Assembly (NCBI GenBank): GCA_037447655.1
Contig: JBBHKE010000043.1
Coordinates: forward strand, 1-64,000
Origin: Zygnema cylindricum
Taxonomy: Eukaryota > Streptophyta > Zygnematophyceae > Zygnematales > Zygnemataceae
Direction: 5' to 3'
DNA length: 64,000 bases
In this document: positions 23,019-34,799 of the stretch, piece by piece
Numbering within the stretch: position 1 is the first letter of the stretch
Layout: each line of letters begins with the position of its first letter
Program-made: the position numbers and the translations under genes
The notes under the pieces: generated by a model
Seen by the model: only the letters and a program-made list of their open reading frames with translations
Database searches by the model: none
Told to the model about the DNA's origin: nothing

Positions 23019-24528
23019 AAAGTAGGATGGTTTATGACAGAACTTATCATTCCTGTACTTTGCTGAGTGTACACGAGAGCTTCAGCAATTTTTAGAAGCC
23101 TGGACTGTGACGCTTGAACTCTTTCTAGTGTAAAAGCTCAGAAACAGTTTTTCTGACAATGTACATTCATTGATGATCAGTGAGTAGTGTGTATATACAT
23201 GATTTCTGGAGTTCCATTTGAGAACGTTAGGATGGAAGCATTTTTGACTATAGATCTTTGAGTTTTTGTGTTAGTCTAAGTATAGCATAGGATTGTGTAG
23301 AAACTTTCAAGGAATTTAAGCAAGGCAAATTCTACTGAGGTATATTTCATCGCGGTTCTGCACAAGGCAATTAATGCAACTATAACTATGGGGAACACAA
23401 TGTTTATACACTGGGAGTGCCTCTGAATATTTTTGTGATGCATTGCCTGCCTGCCCAATTTTCAGTCCTTTGTTTCTTGGATAGAGGAGGGATTCTAAGT
23501 GAGACCGTATGGCATTCATACATAAAAACTGTATGAGATTCACATTCTTATGGTATGCTTCTTTGGTTTCAATTGAGCTGTCAAGTAGGATAACCAACTT
23601 TTGATGGTCATGCATAAAAAAGCCACATGAGAAACCAAACTTCTTAACTTCTTTGCTTTGAACAGGCATGATAAGATTTGAATAATCAGGTTCGAACCTT
23701 TTACAAAAATGGTGTGCTATAAATGTACTTGTCGTGCAATAGCACCAACTAGTATTTCCGGATCTATTGTGCATTGAAAGTGAGGGTACCTTTCAAAACC
23801 TTTAACTGTACATGTACGTACTAGGTCAAATTAAGTTTATCATTGTAAATAATACAGCAATTAATCAATCACAATGTCAATGCTCTGTGGGATAAGGGAT
23901 GATCAGAGGGAAGTTAAGAAACTGAGGCTAGTTTGGCAACCACTTAAGGGCATGGATCATGCCAAAAGCAGGGAGCCTGACGTTTGTGCCCCGTCATACA
24001 GTCTGAATGAAAGGGGTAGGGTTAGGAATTAGCACCACCACTAAAACCTCGGACATTACACCTAGCCTTGAGAACTTCAAACAACCTATGGGGGGCCACA
24101 AGAGCAGGTCAGGTGGACAGTTCTAGTTTAGGTCTCAGAACTGAGCCGCAACCACAAGAGGGGGAAGGCAAGAGAAAGGGGACCGAATCATCTTATTTGT
24201 AAGATCTGTCGTAACCATCGGAAACTATCGGAGGACTCTCGTTCCCAAGACCTCAGACTCAGCGCCCTCTCTTCTCAACCAGCTAGCTCTACAGCTATTG
24301 GAGCCAGCCATAATGTTGTTGTGAACCTTGGCTCGGTCACATGACCTTCCACACACAGACTTACTTTTGACCTTGTCCTTAACACTGTCCAGCGCCCCTT
24401 ATAGTTCGGCAAACCCTAATTGGAGCGCTCCCAGGGGAGATGGCAACTTGCCGGAGGAAACAATACGTAAGAGGAGCCAGTGATACCAGAGTTTCCTCCT
24501 CTCTGGAGTCCTAAATCACAGCAGAACT
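23019..24528. other. Intergenic DNA, possible 3' UTR at left
   Basis: The first few hundred bases may include the 3' UTR of the PAN-like gene. No further coding module is recognised. The interval about 24,000-24,500 is GC-richer and leads into the next gene candidate. Confidence 0.4.
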
Positions 24529-25167
24529 ATGGCAACGTTTCAGTTGCCACAATACAAAAATGTCACTCGGAACTTCCAGCTCAACGAATTAGCTGAATTC
24601 AGGCAGGCTATTTCTGATACGAGAGTTTTTGCCAAACCTAATTACCACCACAGCTCTGCATCAGATCCCCAGGGAGACTCAACCAAAGTTGTATCCCAGT
24701 ACGCTCCAGCTAAGTAAGGTAAGCAATGGAAATCAGTCTGTGTATGGTCTCATCAAAAGCATGGCAATCAGATTCTAGAATGACACAGGTCAAAGAATCA
24801 CCATTTAGCTCTTGTTTTCTGGTCATTCAAGGATATCAATTCGAGTTGCTATTAGGAACGCAGACATAGTCCCGCTTGGAGGCAACCATGGAATACTGGA
24901 AAGAACATTCATTTTTTTTGTTTTTTTTTTTGTTTAATTTGTTTTAGAACATTATGTGGTTAGCACTTAAGACGGCATGACTACCATTCTTCTGGCCTGT
25001 GCCATATCTTTGTGGAAGAGAGAGGTGTGGCTCAGGCTCTGGCAGCTGCTTGCTACCTGGTCGACTCTGCGGCAGACAATGCGGCAGACCTAATTCAGGA
25101 GGCTCTGTTCGAAGGAGCAGAGGATGTTGCCCTGCAGATCTACTGCAGCAATTCAAGGTCTATCTAA
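24529..25167 (+). CDS. Small two-exon gene candidate, unknown function
   Basis: Exon 1 (24,529-24,713) starts MATFQLPQYKNV and stays open to a GTAAGG donor. Exon 2 (24,972-25,167) is open to TAA with a non-repetitive, Ala/Leu/Glu-rich helical composition (ERGVAQALAAACYLVDSAAD..., ...EGAEDVALQIYCSNSR). Joined in phase 2 at an AG at 24,970-24,971, the model gives about 126 residues. A long T tract (24,911-24,947) precedes the acceptor, although nearer AGs at 24,947 and 24,963 exist. I recognise no domain. Codon-like composition of exon 2 is the best support. Exon 1 could end at its own TAA at 24,715, in which case exon 2 may belong to another transcript. The stop lies about 10 bp from a TA-flanked MITE. 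Confidence 0.35.
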
Positions 25168-25177
25168 TACTGTAGTA

Positions 25178-25610
25178 CACCGTGAATCGCTATTAGTGTC
25201 AATGTTTTTTTTGTTCTCTTAAATCATATTTTATCCTTACACACATGTCGGATTGTGGATCTGACGGCTGCGATTGAAATGTGAGACTCTCAGCTTTCGA
25301 TTGGCGGTCTCCGTTTGAAAATCAGACAAGTGTGTACGGAGAAAAGATGTTTTAAGTGGCAAAAACATTATTAACACTACACCGCCAATCGTTATTAGCG
25401 TGTAAGTTTTTTTAGCGTATACGAATAATTAGCGTGGTTTACGCTAATTGGGAATTTGAAAATTTTCAAAGAAATCGTCTATTCTAATTAGAAATTAGGG
25501 TTATTTTTAAATAGTGTGGATAATTCTATTTGAGAATTAAAAAAAAAAAAGCGGGACGGAATTACCGTACACAACGCTAATAACGATTGGCGGTGTAGCG
25601 ATACAAGGTG
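25178..25610. mobile_element. Stowaway-like MITE interrupted by a second MITE
   Basis: The outer element begins CACCGTGAATCGCTATTAG after TA (25,176-25,177) and ends GCGATACAAGGTG before TA (25,611-25,612). Its interior (TTGAAAATCxGACAxGTGTGTACGGAG and onward) matches the element at 18,852. Another element is inserted near its right end. Confidence 0.75.
25380..25595. mobile_element. Nested Stowaway-like MITE
   Basis: Ends CACCGCCAATCGTTATTAGCG and CGCTAATAACGATTGGCGGTG are perfectly inverted and flanked by TA on both sides. It is 216 bp and sits inside the element starting at 25,178, so it arrived later. The GCC variant of the terminal motif marks a subfamily. Confidence 0.8.
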
Positions 25611-25612
25611 TA

Positions 25613-26054
25613 GGTTAAGGTGCCGCACGTAAAAGTATTCCGAACTGAACAAACTAGCTGGATAGTCTACAGCAAGTGGTCCAAATCGTGCTAAACTGCT
25701 AACTAAATGTCTGGTTTTGAACAGCAATCGAAACTGGTTTAACTACAAAAATATGTAGCTGAACTTAAGAAACTGGATAGCTTAAACGGTGATCCTAACT
25801 GAAAGTACAGTACTATACAGTACAAGCCTAGTAGGTCTAAGTAGTCTATTGTAGTAGACTACTGTGCAGTACAACACACTACTGTAGTAGGTTACCAAAC
25901 TGTACGAACAAAGTACGGCATCGTCTCACAACCGCTCTAGTGATGTAGCCTGTAGGCCTGTAATGAGCCAAAAGTACATCACCGTACGGTACGGTAGATT
26001 TGAAAGCCGAAAAAAGAAATCCTCGTCTAGAGTTTGAAATTTGTCACTACAGTA
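25613..26054. other. Spacer with GTACAGTAC palindromic words
   Basis: No gene is seen. Between 25,800 and 25,910 the words GTACAGTAC, ACTACTGTAGTAG and TAGTAGACTAC form overlapping short palindromes. Confidence 0.4.
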
Positions 26055-26253
26055 CACCTTGAATCGTTATTAGCGTATAGAAATTATTAGTGTAAAGAAA
26101 AAATTAGCATCATTCATTTTAGTTTAGTGCTAGGTGACATGGCAGATTATCGTCCACAATATTAAATAGTATAATTTCTTATATTTAAGGTATTAATGTC
26201 AAAATTTTGGGGTGCCGATATAGAGTACATAAGGCTAATAACGATTCACGGTG
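26055..26253. mobile_element. Stowaway-like MITE, copy 4
   Basis: CACCTTGAATCGTTATTAGCG and GGCTAATAACGATTCACGGTG ends are flanked by TA (26,053-26,054 and 26,254-26,255); 199 bp. Confidence 0.75.
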
Positions 26254-26315
26254 TACCGTTAACAACTTCTTCCTTCTTCTTAGGGTTCCTTTTTTTTTCA
26301 CTTCTCATTTTTTGG

Positions 26316-26352
26316 ATGTTGGATATGAGCTCCACGAGAAAACCCTCACAGC
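26316..26352 (+). pseudogene. Fragment of a PAN-like exon
   Basis: GGATATGAGCTCCACGAGAA followed by AACCCTC matches the second PAN-like exon (about 22,787-22,813) with one mismatch over 27 bp. The similarity does not extend into the rest of the exon. It is either an eroded third module or a captured fragment. Confidence 0.55.
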
Positions 26353-26353
26353 A

Positions 26354-26929
26354 GAGGTCGTAAAAGTTGAAATTTTAGATAACCCTAACCGACCGTTTAT
26401 TTTTTTCAAAATCTGAGTAACCCGACGCCGGACCGGGTTATGTCACGCTCCAAAATTGTTAACCGTTACCCGAAACGCGTTTACGAAAAAAACTGTTATC
26501 CGAAACTCGATTTCTCGCGACTACCCGTACGCACCCGTACCCGAATAAGTACAAAATTAGTGGTACATCTCCCTTATACCTTCCACAATACGAAGAGTAC
26601 AAAGTTCAATAATGTTGGATAGTATTGACAGTACAAAACCTTCATTTTTTTTCGTTTTTTGCTTACCCAATTGTAACGGATTTTTTTTTTTTCGGGAATC
26701 ACCCGCCCAAATCCGCCCTACCCCCCAAATTTGGCAACCGAATCCGTTTCGAACCCGACGCAGGCGCTCGGTTAACGGTCGGTTACGGTTTCGGTTAACC
26801 GTTTGCAACCTCTGCCTCCCAGTAGTGTTGGGTATCAGGTAAATCGCGATTATTTCGATATTCGATATATGGAATATCGATCGAGCAAACTCCTCGATAT
26901 ATCGTACCGGGACCAACAAAAATTGTACA
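26354..26929. other. Spacer, nothing recognised
   Basis: It contains repeated CGTTACCCG/ACCCGTACGCACCCGTACCCG-like words and CGGTTAACGGTCGGTTACGG near 26,770-26,800, but no gene is supported. Confidence 0.35.
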
Positions 26930-27745
26930 TAATCCCACTCCTTTGTCTTAGTGCCATCCTAAGCGGCCACTCCAACATGTCGAGCCGCTTGACTAACAAC
27001 TGTAGCCGAAGTATGATTCCCCAAAATAATGTTACCAAAGATGAGACCTGCACCATCGAGCAAAACAATATCGATCTAGCTAAAAAGAATTATATAAAAA
27101 ACCTCCCTATGCACAGATAATCCCCTCTCAAAGGAGAAAGTCACTATATCGTCACGATTAGTGTTGTGAAGTTGGATCAATTCTCCCTCATAGAAACAAC
27201 GAAGTTAATAGACGCCATCAGGCTCTAGAACACGACCACACGAGCAAACAAGAGAGCCTAGTAAAGGAGGATGAGGCAGGCTAAGGCAAAATCAGAGGGC
27301 GCTGTTGAATTAAGATGGCGTGAACGGTAGAGTGGAAAAAATAGGTGTAGCGGAAAGCTAAGCCCTACAACCAGGTCCATCATAAGAGAAAAGACGTGTA
27401 TACAAAGAATTAGAGGGAAGCGCCTCAAAAAACTCAAACTTATTGGCGGCGACAACCCCATCAGAACTGATTCTCGGACACTGGGAACAAATTTTGTAAC
27501 AAGGGTGGAAAGAACCGACACATCTACTAACGCAAGAGGAGCAAGAGATAGTGACGCGTCTAATTAGAACCGTTCAAAGGCAAATACAAGGTCGAAAACA
27601 CGAGGGATCGTGGTGGCAAGAACAGGGGTATTTCTAGCCAAGAAGCGAGAAACAAAAGTGAAGGCAATAAAACACCAACTTCCCAAATAGGCAACGGGAA
27701 CAACAAGGTTGGTCGATAATAAACCCAATCCCCCAAACACACTGA
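26930..27745 (-). pseudogene. 3' fragment of the zinc finger-RT-endonuclease LINE
   Basis: The minus-strand piece SRFLARNTPVLATTIPRVFD (about 27,590-27,650) aligns with the segment SRFIANDVPILAQVVPQVED at the start of the 366-codon block of the 4.3-7.9 kb element. Downstream, the PHPP..GR.NCVC-type metal-binding segment is also recognisable in decayed form near 27,230-27,280. It abuts the truncated end of a copia element. All frames are broken. Confidence 0.6.
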
Positions 27746-30700
27746 GAGTGTTATCAACCACCATTTCTCTATCATGCCTACATACAAGTTTCACAATTTT
27801 GTTTTTAACTTTTTCCCTCACAAAAATCAATCTTATGTCCATATATTTAGCCTTGAAATGATGCTTTAGATTGGTTGCAATTGCAATGTCAGCCTAATTA
27901 TCACAAAAAACTTCATGCACTCCCTCCATGTACCCTAGTTCATGTAATGAAGACTTGACCTACATCAACTCTTTAACAGCAGAACAAAGACGTCATATAC
28001 TCAACCTCTAGTGTGGACTGAGCAACCACCTTTTGTTGCTTCCTACTTCAACAACAAGCACGTTCCCCCATTACAACACATACCCAAAAATGCATCTTCT
28101 TATAGGTGCACCCCATTAACTGACATCACTCCGAGTAGTGATGTCAATGTGCTTCCCTCCCAAATGTAACCATAAATCTCTGGTTCCCGCGATATATCTC
28201 ATGACTCTCTTGGCTACCTCCCAATCTCTCTTCCTAGGATCATTAAGACTTCTATTGAGGTCTCCAATTGCTGCCGCTATATTTGGCCTACTACAGTTCA
28301 TAAAGTAGATTTAGCTTCCTACAATCTGCTTGTAAAGAATATACTTCATAAACTGTCGCTCTTTTGGTCTCATCTGATCGTCTAAGATTATCACTTCTCC
28401 TTCTACACTCCCATCACTTACTCTCTTCAAGTCCATGGGAGTGGAAAAACTGTTTTCTTTTTCCATCTTGGACTTCTCAAGCATATTCCCTATAGCTTCT
28501 TTGTGAGAAAGTTTGATAATCTTTTTCCCCCTATCTCTTTCCATTTGAATTCCCAAAATGTATCTTGCCTCCCCTAAATCTTTCATGTCAAATCTGCTTC
28601 TAAGATCTTTGTTTAACTTATTGATCTTTTCCATTGACTTACTTAACACCAGCAAATCATCCACATAAATTGCAATGAAAACAAAAACCATTTTCATCGT
28701 CAAACATATAAATAGAATGGTCAAAACAGATCTGGATATATCCCAAACTGGTGAGAAACTCATGTGGTTTTTTATTCCACTGTCTGGGAGCCTGCTATAA
28801 TCCATATAAGGACTTTATGAGCCTGCAAGGAGCCTGCTTCAGTCCATACAAGTACTTTATGAGCCTGCAGACTTTGCTCTCCTCTCCTTTCTCCACAAAC
28901 CCATCTGGTTGTCATATGAAGATGTCTTCCTCTAGCTCACCATTGAGGAAGGCGGTCTTAATATCTATTTGGTGTATCTCCATGTCTTCCGCTGCAGCTA
29001 GACTGAGGACAATCCTTACAGATGGGAATCGAACAACTGGAGAAAAAGTCTCCTCATATTCTATCCCCTCTTTTTGGTTGAACCCCTTTGCTACCAATCG
29101 AGCCTTGTATCTTTCAACGGTATTATCTGGGTTCAGTTTTAGTTTAAACACCCATTTGCACCCAATCAGTTTTCAATCCGGAGGGTAGTCCACGAGTTCC
29201 CAAGTATTTGATTCCATGATGGAGGCCATCTCATCATTTATGGCTCTAACCCATCTGTCTTTCTCCGGGCTGTTCACTGCATCCGAGTATGACTGAGGCT
29301 CACCAGAGTGAGACAGCTTAGTTACCTTGTGAGCGTCCTATTTTTCTTGTAGCCTTTTGATGCTTTTTTGTCCTCCCTCAAAATCTAAAGTTGGAATGGA
29401 GGGAAGTCTCAGATTCCTCCTCACTTTCTCATCGGCTCCCCCATCCATGGGAGCCGGTTCTGGCTCCTCCTCCTCTGTCTCCTCATTGTGCAAAGGGATA
29501 TATGGAGCTTCCGGTATATCTCCCCTATCTTGGACCTCCCCTGAATCCGCAATCACTTTTTCACTCATGTCCCTTCCGAGAAGATCCGAGTCCTCCAGAC
29601 TTTCGGACTCAAAACTGATTCTTATCTTCCTAGTATATTTGAAGGGATCAAAGGACTTCCCTTCATCCATGACAACTAGGTGCTTTACCAGAATGATATC
29701 TTGTTTTGCTAAGTCATAGACTCTATATCTTTTGACATCCTCATCATATCCCACAAAATATCTAGGATTCCCCTTAGCATCTAGTTTCCAATTTTTCTAT
29801 CCGTATCAAGACTATAAACTTGACTAGCGAATACTTTCAGGTGAGAAAAATCTGGTTCCTTTCCAACCCATCTCTCATAAAGTGTCATTTTTTTGACGGT
29901 TGAGGTAAAGACTCTATTCTTAATGTAGTCAGCACAGTTCATGGCTTCTGCCCAAAACCTTTTTTTTGTCTTTTTGTCGCCCAATATACTAGATACACTA
30001 TCTCCTAGAGTCCAGTTCAACCTTTGAGACACCCCATTTAATTCTGGATTATTCGGTTCAATTTTCTAATTCTAAAATCTCTCATCCCTCAAGTATTCAT
30101 CAAACTGGTTGGAGGTGTATTCTCCCCCATTATCACTCTTTATTCACTTAATGGGGGTTCCGTACAACTTCTCATTCTAGGTTTTGTATTCTTTGAAGTA
30201 AGTTGGTGTTTCAGACTTTGTTTTCATAAAGTAGACTCTAGAGTATCTAGACCACTCATGAGTAATTGTCAACATAAATCTTGTACCTCCTACCGAAGGT
30301 ACTTTTGCTGGTCCTCAGATATATGTGTGAAACAGATCCAACACTTTGTCACCTCTATATGTGGCAGTTTTGGGAAAAGCGAGTTTGTGAACCTTACCTT
30401 TGGCACAGCCACTACAATCATCCATCATTTCATTATCCCCAAACTGAATGCCTTCTACTACACCAAGCTTCTTCAATTCCTCCAGCTTATCAAAATGCAC
30501 ATGCCCCAACCACTTATGCCAAATCATCAAGTTTGGGACACCAACATTGTAAGCACTTTTCTTTTTTTTACTCAAGTTAAACCTAAACATTCATTGGCTA
30601 CCTTTATCTGCTGTGAAGTAGACTTCCTCCCCATATTTAGCTGTAAAGACTCCCTTTTTAGTGATGGTATCGATTTCCTTATCATCTAATATAGAGGTAG

Positions 30701-32053
30701 AGACAAGATTTTTACTCAGCGGTGGAATGTAGAGTACATCTGAAAAGGTGGGTATAGAAGTCTTACCCTCCACTAAGACTTTCAGATCTACCAAACCCAC
30801 TAGATCTGTAATAACTACTCTCCCATCCCCATACTCTGTCTCTATAGTAGGGATCTTTTTTAGCTTGGTAAAAAGGTGCTTGTCACGACACATATGCATG
30901 GATGCACTTGAATCGATGATCCATCCTTCTTGTGGAGCTTCACGAATGGCTCTAAGAGCGCCCTTCTGTTTCCGAGGGATCTCCTTCTCCTCCAGATTCT
31001 CGTCAAAAAGGAGCTCCCTATCCTCCTCAATCAGAGAACGCGTCCTCCTCGGTCTCTCATTTTCACTTGTGTGACCACAAGTGCCTTCTAATTCCCTCCA
31101 GAAAAACCCCCTCCACGGTTCTCTTGCAGCCTCAGCTCCGACAGCTTTGTACACTCCGCCATGAAGTGTCCTGATTTTTTGCAAAAATGACAAAGACCCT
31201 TTTGGGGCCTTGATTCTCGAGACTGATCTCTTTCTCATTTAAAGTTGCTGTACGGTTTTTTCGAATCCTTCCTCCACTGGTCCTTTCCGACAGCTAGAGC
31301 TTGAATGCTCTTTCCTCCTCTCCGAAGCTCAATAGTGTTCTCCTACACAAGTATCATCCGGACCACTGTATTTCACTTCCAAGAGTTGTCATCCATTTCC
31401 TGTACTCGGTACAATATGGTTTTATACTCATCAGGCAACTTCACGATAAGGGTGCTCAATTTCATCTTCATTGTACTTGTCCACCGGACACTCTCCATCT
31501 CCATATACTAACAAGAGAGATCATTACAGTAGTCTAACATTTTTCCCCCTTTGTAAGTATAATCCCTTAACCTTTGCTCGGCCAACTAGAGTTCTTGAAT
31601 GGTACAAGCTCTATACATCTCAACTGAAGTCTCCCACAACTCTTCGGCCTTGAGTATGTGAAGATGGAAGGTTGTCACAACTTGAGTAAGTTGCCTCAAA
31701 ATGAAATGTCTGGCAACCATGTTTGTGTATACACACGTTTGAATATCGGTTTCTTCGGTCTTCACGACCGCCGCTCCGAGTGCCGTGGCGATAGGAGTAA
31801 GAGGTGTCTCTTTCCTTTTCCCTTTTTTGGACACACTGCTGTCCCCATCGTCTGCCTCTTCCGTTGGAACAGATGCTGCTGCAGAAAATCTCACTCCACC
31901 AAACCCTTGTGGGGTTCCCTAAGGTGGACGTTTCACTTGTCCACTGATAATACCCCAGTATTGTTTTCACACAAAGCACCTACCATCATGACATCCCAAT
32001 AAATGAACCCAAATCCACTGAAGATGGGCACCCTAGAGGGTGGGCACATAACT
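27746..32053 (-). pseudogene. Ty1/copia element 1, internal region, truncated
   Basis: Minus-strand fragments follow gag, protease, integrase, RT, RNase H order. The gag-like start abuts the LTR at 32,053. A DSSASMHMC protease-region segment lies at about 30,900. The integrase HHCC region (HKWLGHVH..., CSGCAKGK) is near 30,400-30,510. An RT block includes FLNGELEEDIF and AIYVDDLLVLSKSM (28,630-29,150). An RNase H end (MDIRLIFVREK) lies near 27,840. Frames are cut by many stops. At about 27,745 copia similarity stops and LINE sequence begins, so the 3' end and 3' LTR are missing. Closest relative in the window is element 3 at 59.5-63.7 kb. Confidence 0.85.
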
Positions 32054-33050
32054 TGTAACTCTGTTTCCCCCATTGGACTACAGAATTTAAGAAGCCTCTA
32101 GGTAATTTTTCACTGACCCATTTTCAACTAAGACCATTGCTACCCAAGCAAGCAAATAGACAATCTGACTGCACCTTTTGTGCAGTCTGGACTCCCCTAA
32201 GTCCATAGCAAAACAATCACAAAAAACGCTCAACCACGCGACAAAATATCAAGTGGCAAAGATGCAAAGATTTATACAAACTCTTTGGGAGAGAGGCGGC
32301 TACCGCCTAAATTCTCTAAATCCTAAACCCCACTCACAACCCCTATCTACTGAAGTACACTCCAATCAAAAATTGTACAGTACAGAAAGGTGCCATGGCC
32401 GATGTCCTTTTTGTACGCCTTGTGTATGACAAGGCCAAGGAGTGGACGCCCGTCTCCTTTAGACTCGTCCTCATGTTCCCCAGGATTCCCGCTTCCCAAT
32501 GATATTTTGCCACGTGGCACCAGGTCATGTCACGCCCAAAAATTGCCAAAGCGGCCATTCTGAGATCTCGGCGATGATACGTGCCGTTGGATCCAAAACG
32601 AACTTTTAATACTAGCTGTTGAAACAAATGTCCGGTACATTAGTTTTGGCGGGCTCATGTTCGCACACTAGTTTCCATGTTATTTGTCCGTAATTTTGTT
32701 GATCGGATTAAAGTTCATAAACACTGTTTAAATATGATTCAAACCCCTCGTAGTCTAACAAACTCCTACGATTGACCGATTAGAACTGACGGCTACGCCT
32801 CGTTCTGCCGATCGGCGTTTCGAGTCCTGCCGGACTCACATTTTGTTGAAAGTGACTTATGTCACATTTCAGTCCTTCTTTTGGAGCTGATGGCAGCTAT
32901 GGCTCCACCACCCTCTCTTTCCTTTCGTGACCACAACAAGTATAAGGGCTAGAGTGAGGAGGTGGAGGCAAGCTGCCTACATTTTTTTTTTTGCTTTTTT
33001 TTAACCTATTCAGACCTGGAAAATACCCCCTAAATCTAGCGATTTCAACA
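32054..33050 (-). repeat. 5' LTR of copia element 1
   Basis: TGTAACTC...GATTTCAACA has canonical TG/CA ends, 997 bp. Next to its inner end the minus strand reads AGTTATGTGCCCACC, the same position and nearly the same sequence as in elements 2 and 3 (primer-binding-site candidate). A tRNA-like segment lies at 32,771-32,839. It closely resembles the 58,464-59,466 LTR. Confidence 0.8.
32771..32839 (+). other. tRNA-like segment inside copia LTR 1
   Basis: The segment has a weak A-box-like GACCGATTAGAACTG, then GGCTACGCCTCG, then CGTTTCGAGTCCTGCC resembling a B box. It corresponds to a better-preserved copy at 59,185-59,255. It lies antisense to the retroelement. Confidence 0.5.
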
Positions 33051-33263
33051 GCTTGCCCCTTCCTATTTCCCACTGAATATGTGCCACCTTGGCACACAAA
33101 TATTTTGACCAACCCGGCTTTTATGAGGGCCTACCTCATTTGAGCAGAGCGGAAAATGAATCACTAAATTTGCTCCCTTGAACTGTAAGTTATCAACGGT
33201 CAAAGTTGACCTTTATAGATATAGCTCTCTCACAAAGAGATGGCTAGATTTTACTAAGTCCTA
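33051..33263 (-). repeat. Left part of a copia LTR split by the gypsy composite
   Basis: The sequence matches the outer half of the element 2 LTR (compare TGCCACCTTGGCA / TGCCACCCTGGCA, GTAAGTTAT, GGTCAAAGTTGACCTTT, CTCTC, CTAAGTCCTA). Similarity stops at CCTA (33,260-33,263), where TG of the gypsy composite begins, and resumes right of 55,167. Confidence 0.65.
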
Positions 33264-33453
33264 TGACGTGCATGAGAGAGAAGGAAGGAAATCATGCATC
33301 ATAACCAGCAAAGTCATGCTCTAGACATATATACAAACGAAAATGAATGAGAAGGGAAAAATATATATACACCATGCAAAAGAATGAAGGTGAAGATGAC
33401 TAAATGAATAAAAGGGAAGAATACTCCCCTAGCATGAAGTGACTCTTATAATT
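33264..33453 (-). repeat. Extra 184-bp repeat unit at outer left end
   Basis: 33,270-33,453 matches 34,601-34,784 with few differences (GCATGAGAGAGAAG... to ...GTGACyCyTATAATT). It has no counterpart at the right terminal repeat. Confidence 0.75.
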
Positions 33454-34592
33454 AATACTAAGCCGCAAAGTAGCCACTAGCCTCTTGGGTCTTCAACGTA
33501 TTATTTACAAGAGTTATCTCATAGAAAAGCAACGAAGCAAAATAAACACTTTCAACCAAACTAAGAAATTCGGATTCGGTAAAAAAAAGCACTTTTACAA
33601 GACAACCGCAATGCCACACAAACAAATACACTTAAACAAACCGTCTTGCTATCCGGAGAACGGCGTAGCCCAATAAAAGATGCCAAGCCTCAAGCATCCA
33701 CTCCAACAATCGCCAAAAAGACAAGTTTGGAGGGAAACCTTCCGGACTTGGCCGAAGCCGTGTGGATTAAAAACGAGGCAGAACATAAGGAGAGATAAGT
33801 CCGTATGCTAACTAGCATCTATCGCTAGCTAACAAGAAGAAAAGGAAATAGTGGGCAATCGATGGCAAGGAGGAAGCAAGAAAACAGCTACGCCGCCAAG
33901 AGAAAATTCTTGTCCAAAAGCTAGAAATTCTAAGTCTGAAAATAGACTAAGTAAGACTAAGCTAAGCCTAGCGCGAAACTAGCCTACGTCTAGTCTACTT
34001 TACATGAATGAAACTACTTAAGATGTTGGCCAATAGGCGGCCAACATCGTCTGCCGTACGTCTAACAAAATCCACAATCCAAGGGTAAAAACCCTCCCTA
34101 TCTACATGCATGCGTGAACCTACGTGGGTTCACGACTTTAAAGAATAAAAGTACATTGAAGCGCCACCAACGCTCCCGGAAATCGCGCTTCGTCGCGAAA
34201 CGATACTTGGCGTCTATACTCCAAAATCGCGTACGTACGCATGAAATGAAACATACCGCACGAAATATTCCAAGAAATCGCGACTCGTCGCCCAAACGAT
34301 ATTTGCGAAAGTACTATCGAGATTGTGTACCTACAAAATGAAACGAAACACACAGTACGCATGAAATTAGTATGTATTCAATTAGACGCTTACGCGAATC
34401 GCGTACACGTCACAAAATAGTGAACCGACATGACACCGCACGTGGAAACGAAACTTATATATGCGTGCCGAAATATCGCGCGTGCATGCATGATATCGTG
34501 CGCGCGCGTCGGAGAACTCCCGTGCGTGCACGATATCGTGCATGCGTGCAAAATATCGTGCACGAGTGCTACCGATACCATGCGACATGACA
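33454..34592 (-). repeat. Gypsy terminal repeat, 3' copy
   Basis: 1,139 bp, matching 54,028-55,166 at the same length and about 92% identity where I compared base by base. On the element strand it begins TGTCATGTCGCATGG. It contains clustered ATATCGTGC-type words (34,460-34,565) described separately. Confidence 0.8.
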
Positions 34593-34600
34593 ATTGTCTT

Positions 34601-34784
34601 GCATGAGAGAGAAGCAAGGAAATTATGCATCATAACCAGCAAAGTCATGCTCCAGACATATATACAAACGAAAATGAATGAGATAGGAAAAATATATATA
34701 CAAGATGCAAAAGAATAAAGGTGAAGATGACCAAATGAATAAAAGGGAAGAATACTCCCCTAACATGAAGTGACCCCTATAATT
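34601..34784 (-). repeat. Second copy of the 184-bp unit, next to purine tract
   Basis: A copy of 33,270-33,453. On the element strand it lies directly after a GAGGGGGGG tract (plus strand 34,785-34,793) that looks like a polypurine tract, so the true edge of the 3' LTR relative to this unit is unresolved. Confidence 0.7.
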
Positions 34785-34799
34785 CCCCCCCTCGGCTCC

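Noticed and set aside
24225-24315. Possible tRNA-derived segment on the minus strand (GAGCTAGCTGGTTGAGAAG...GGGAACGAGAGTCC)
   Set aside because: A-box-like resemblance only; the B box is poor and no acceptor-stem pairing was found.
32771-32839. Functional tRNA gene
   Set aside because: Degenerate A box and no clean acceptor stem; it is part of a repeated LTR module.
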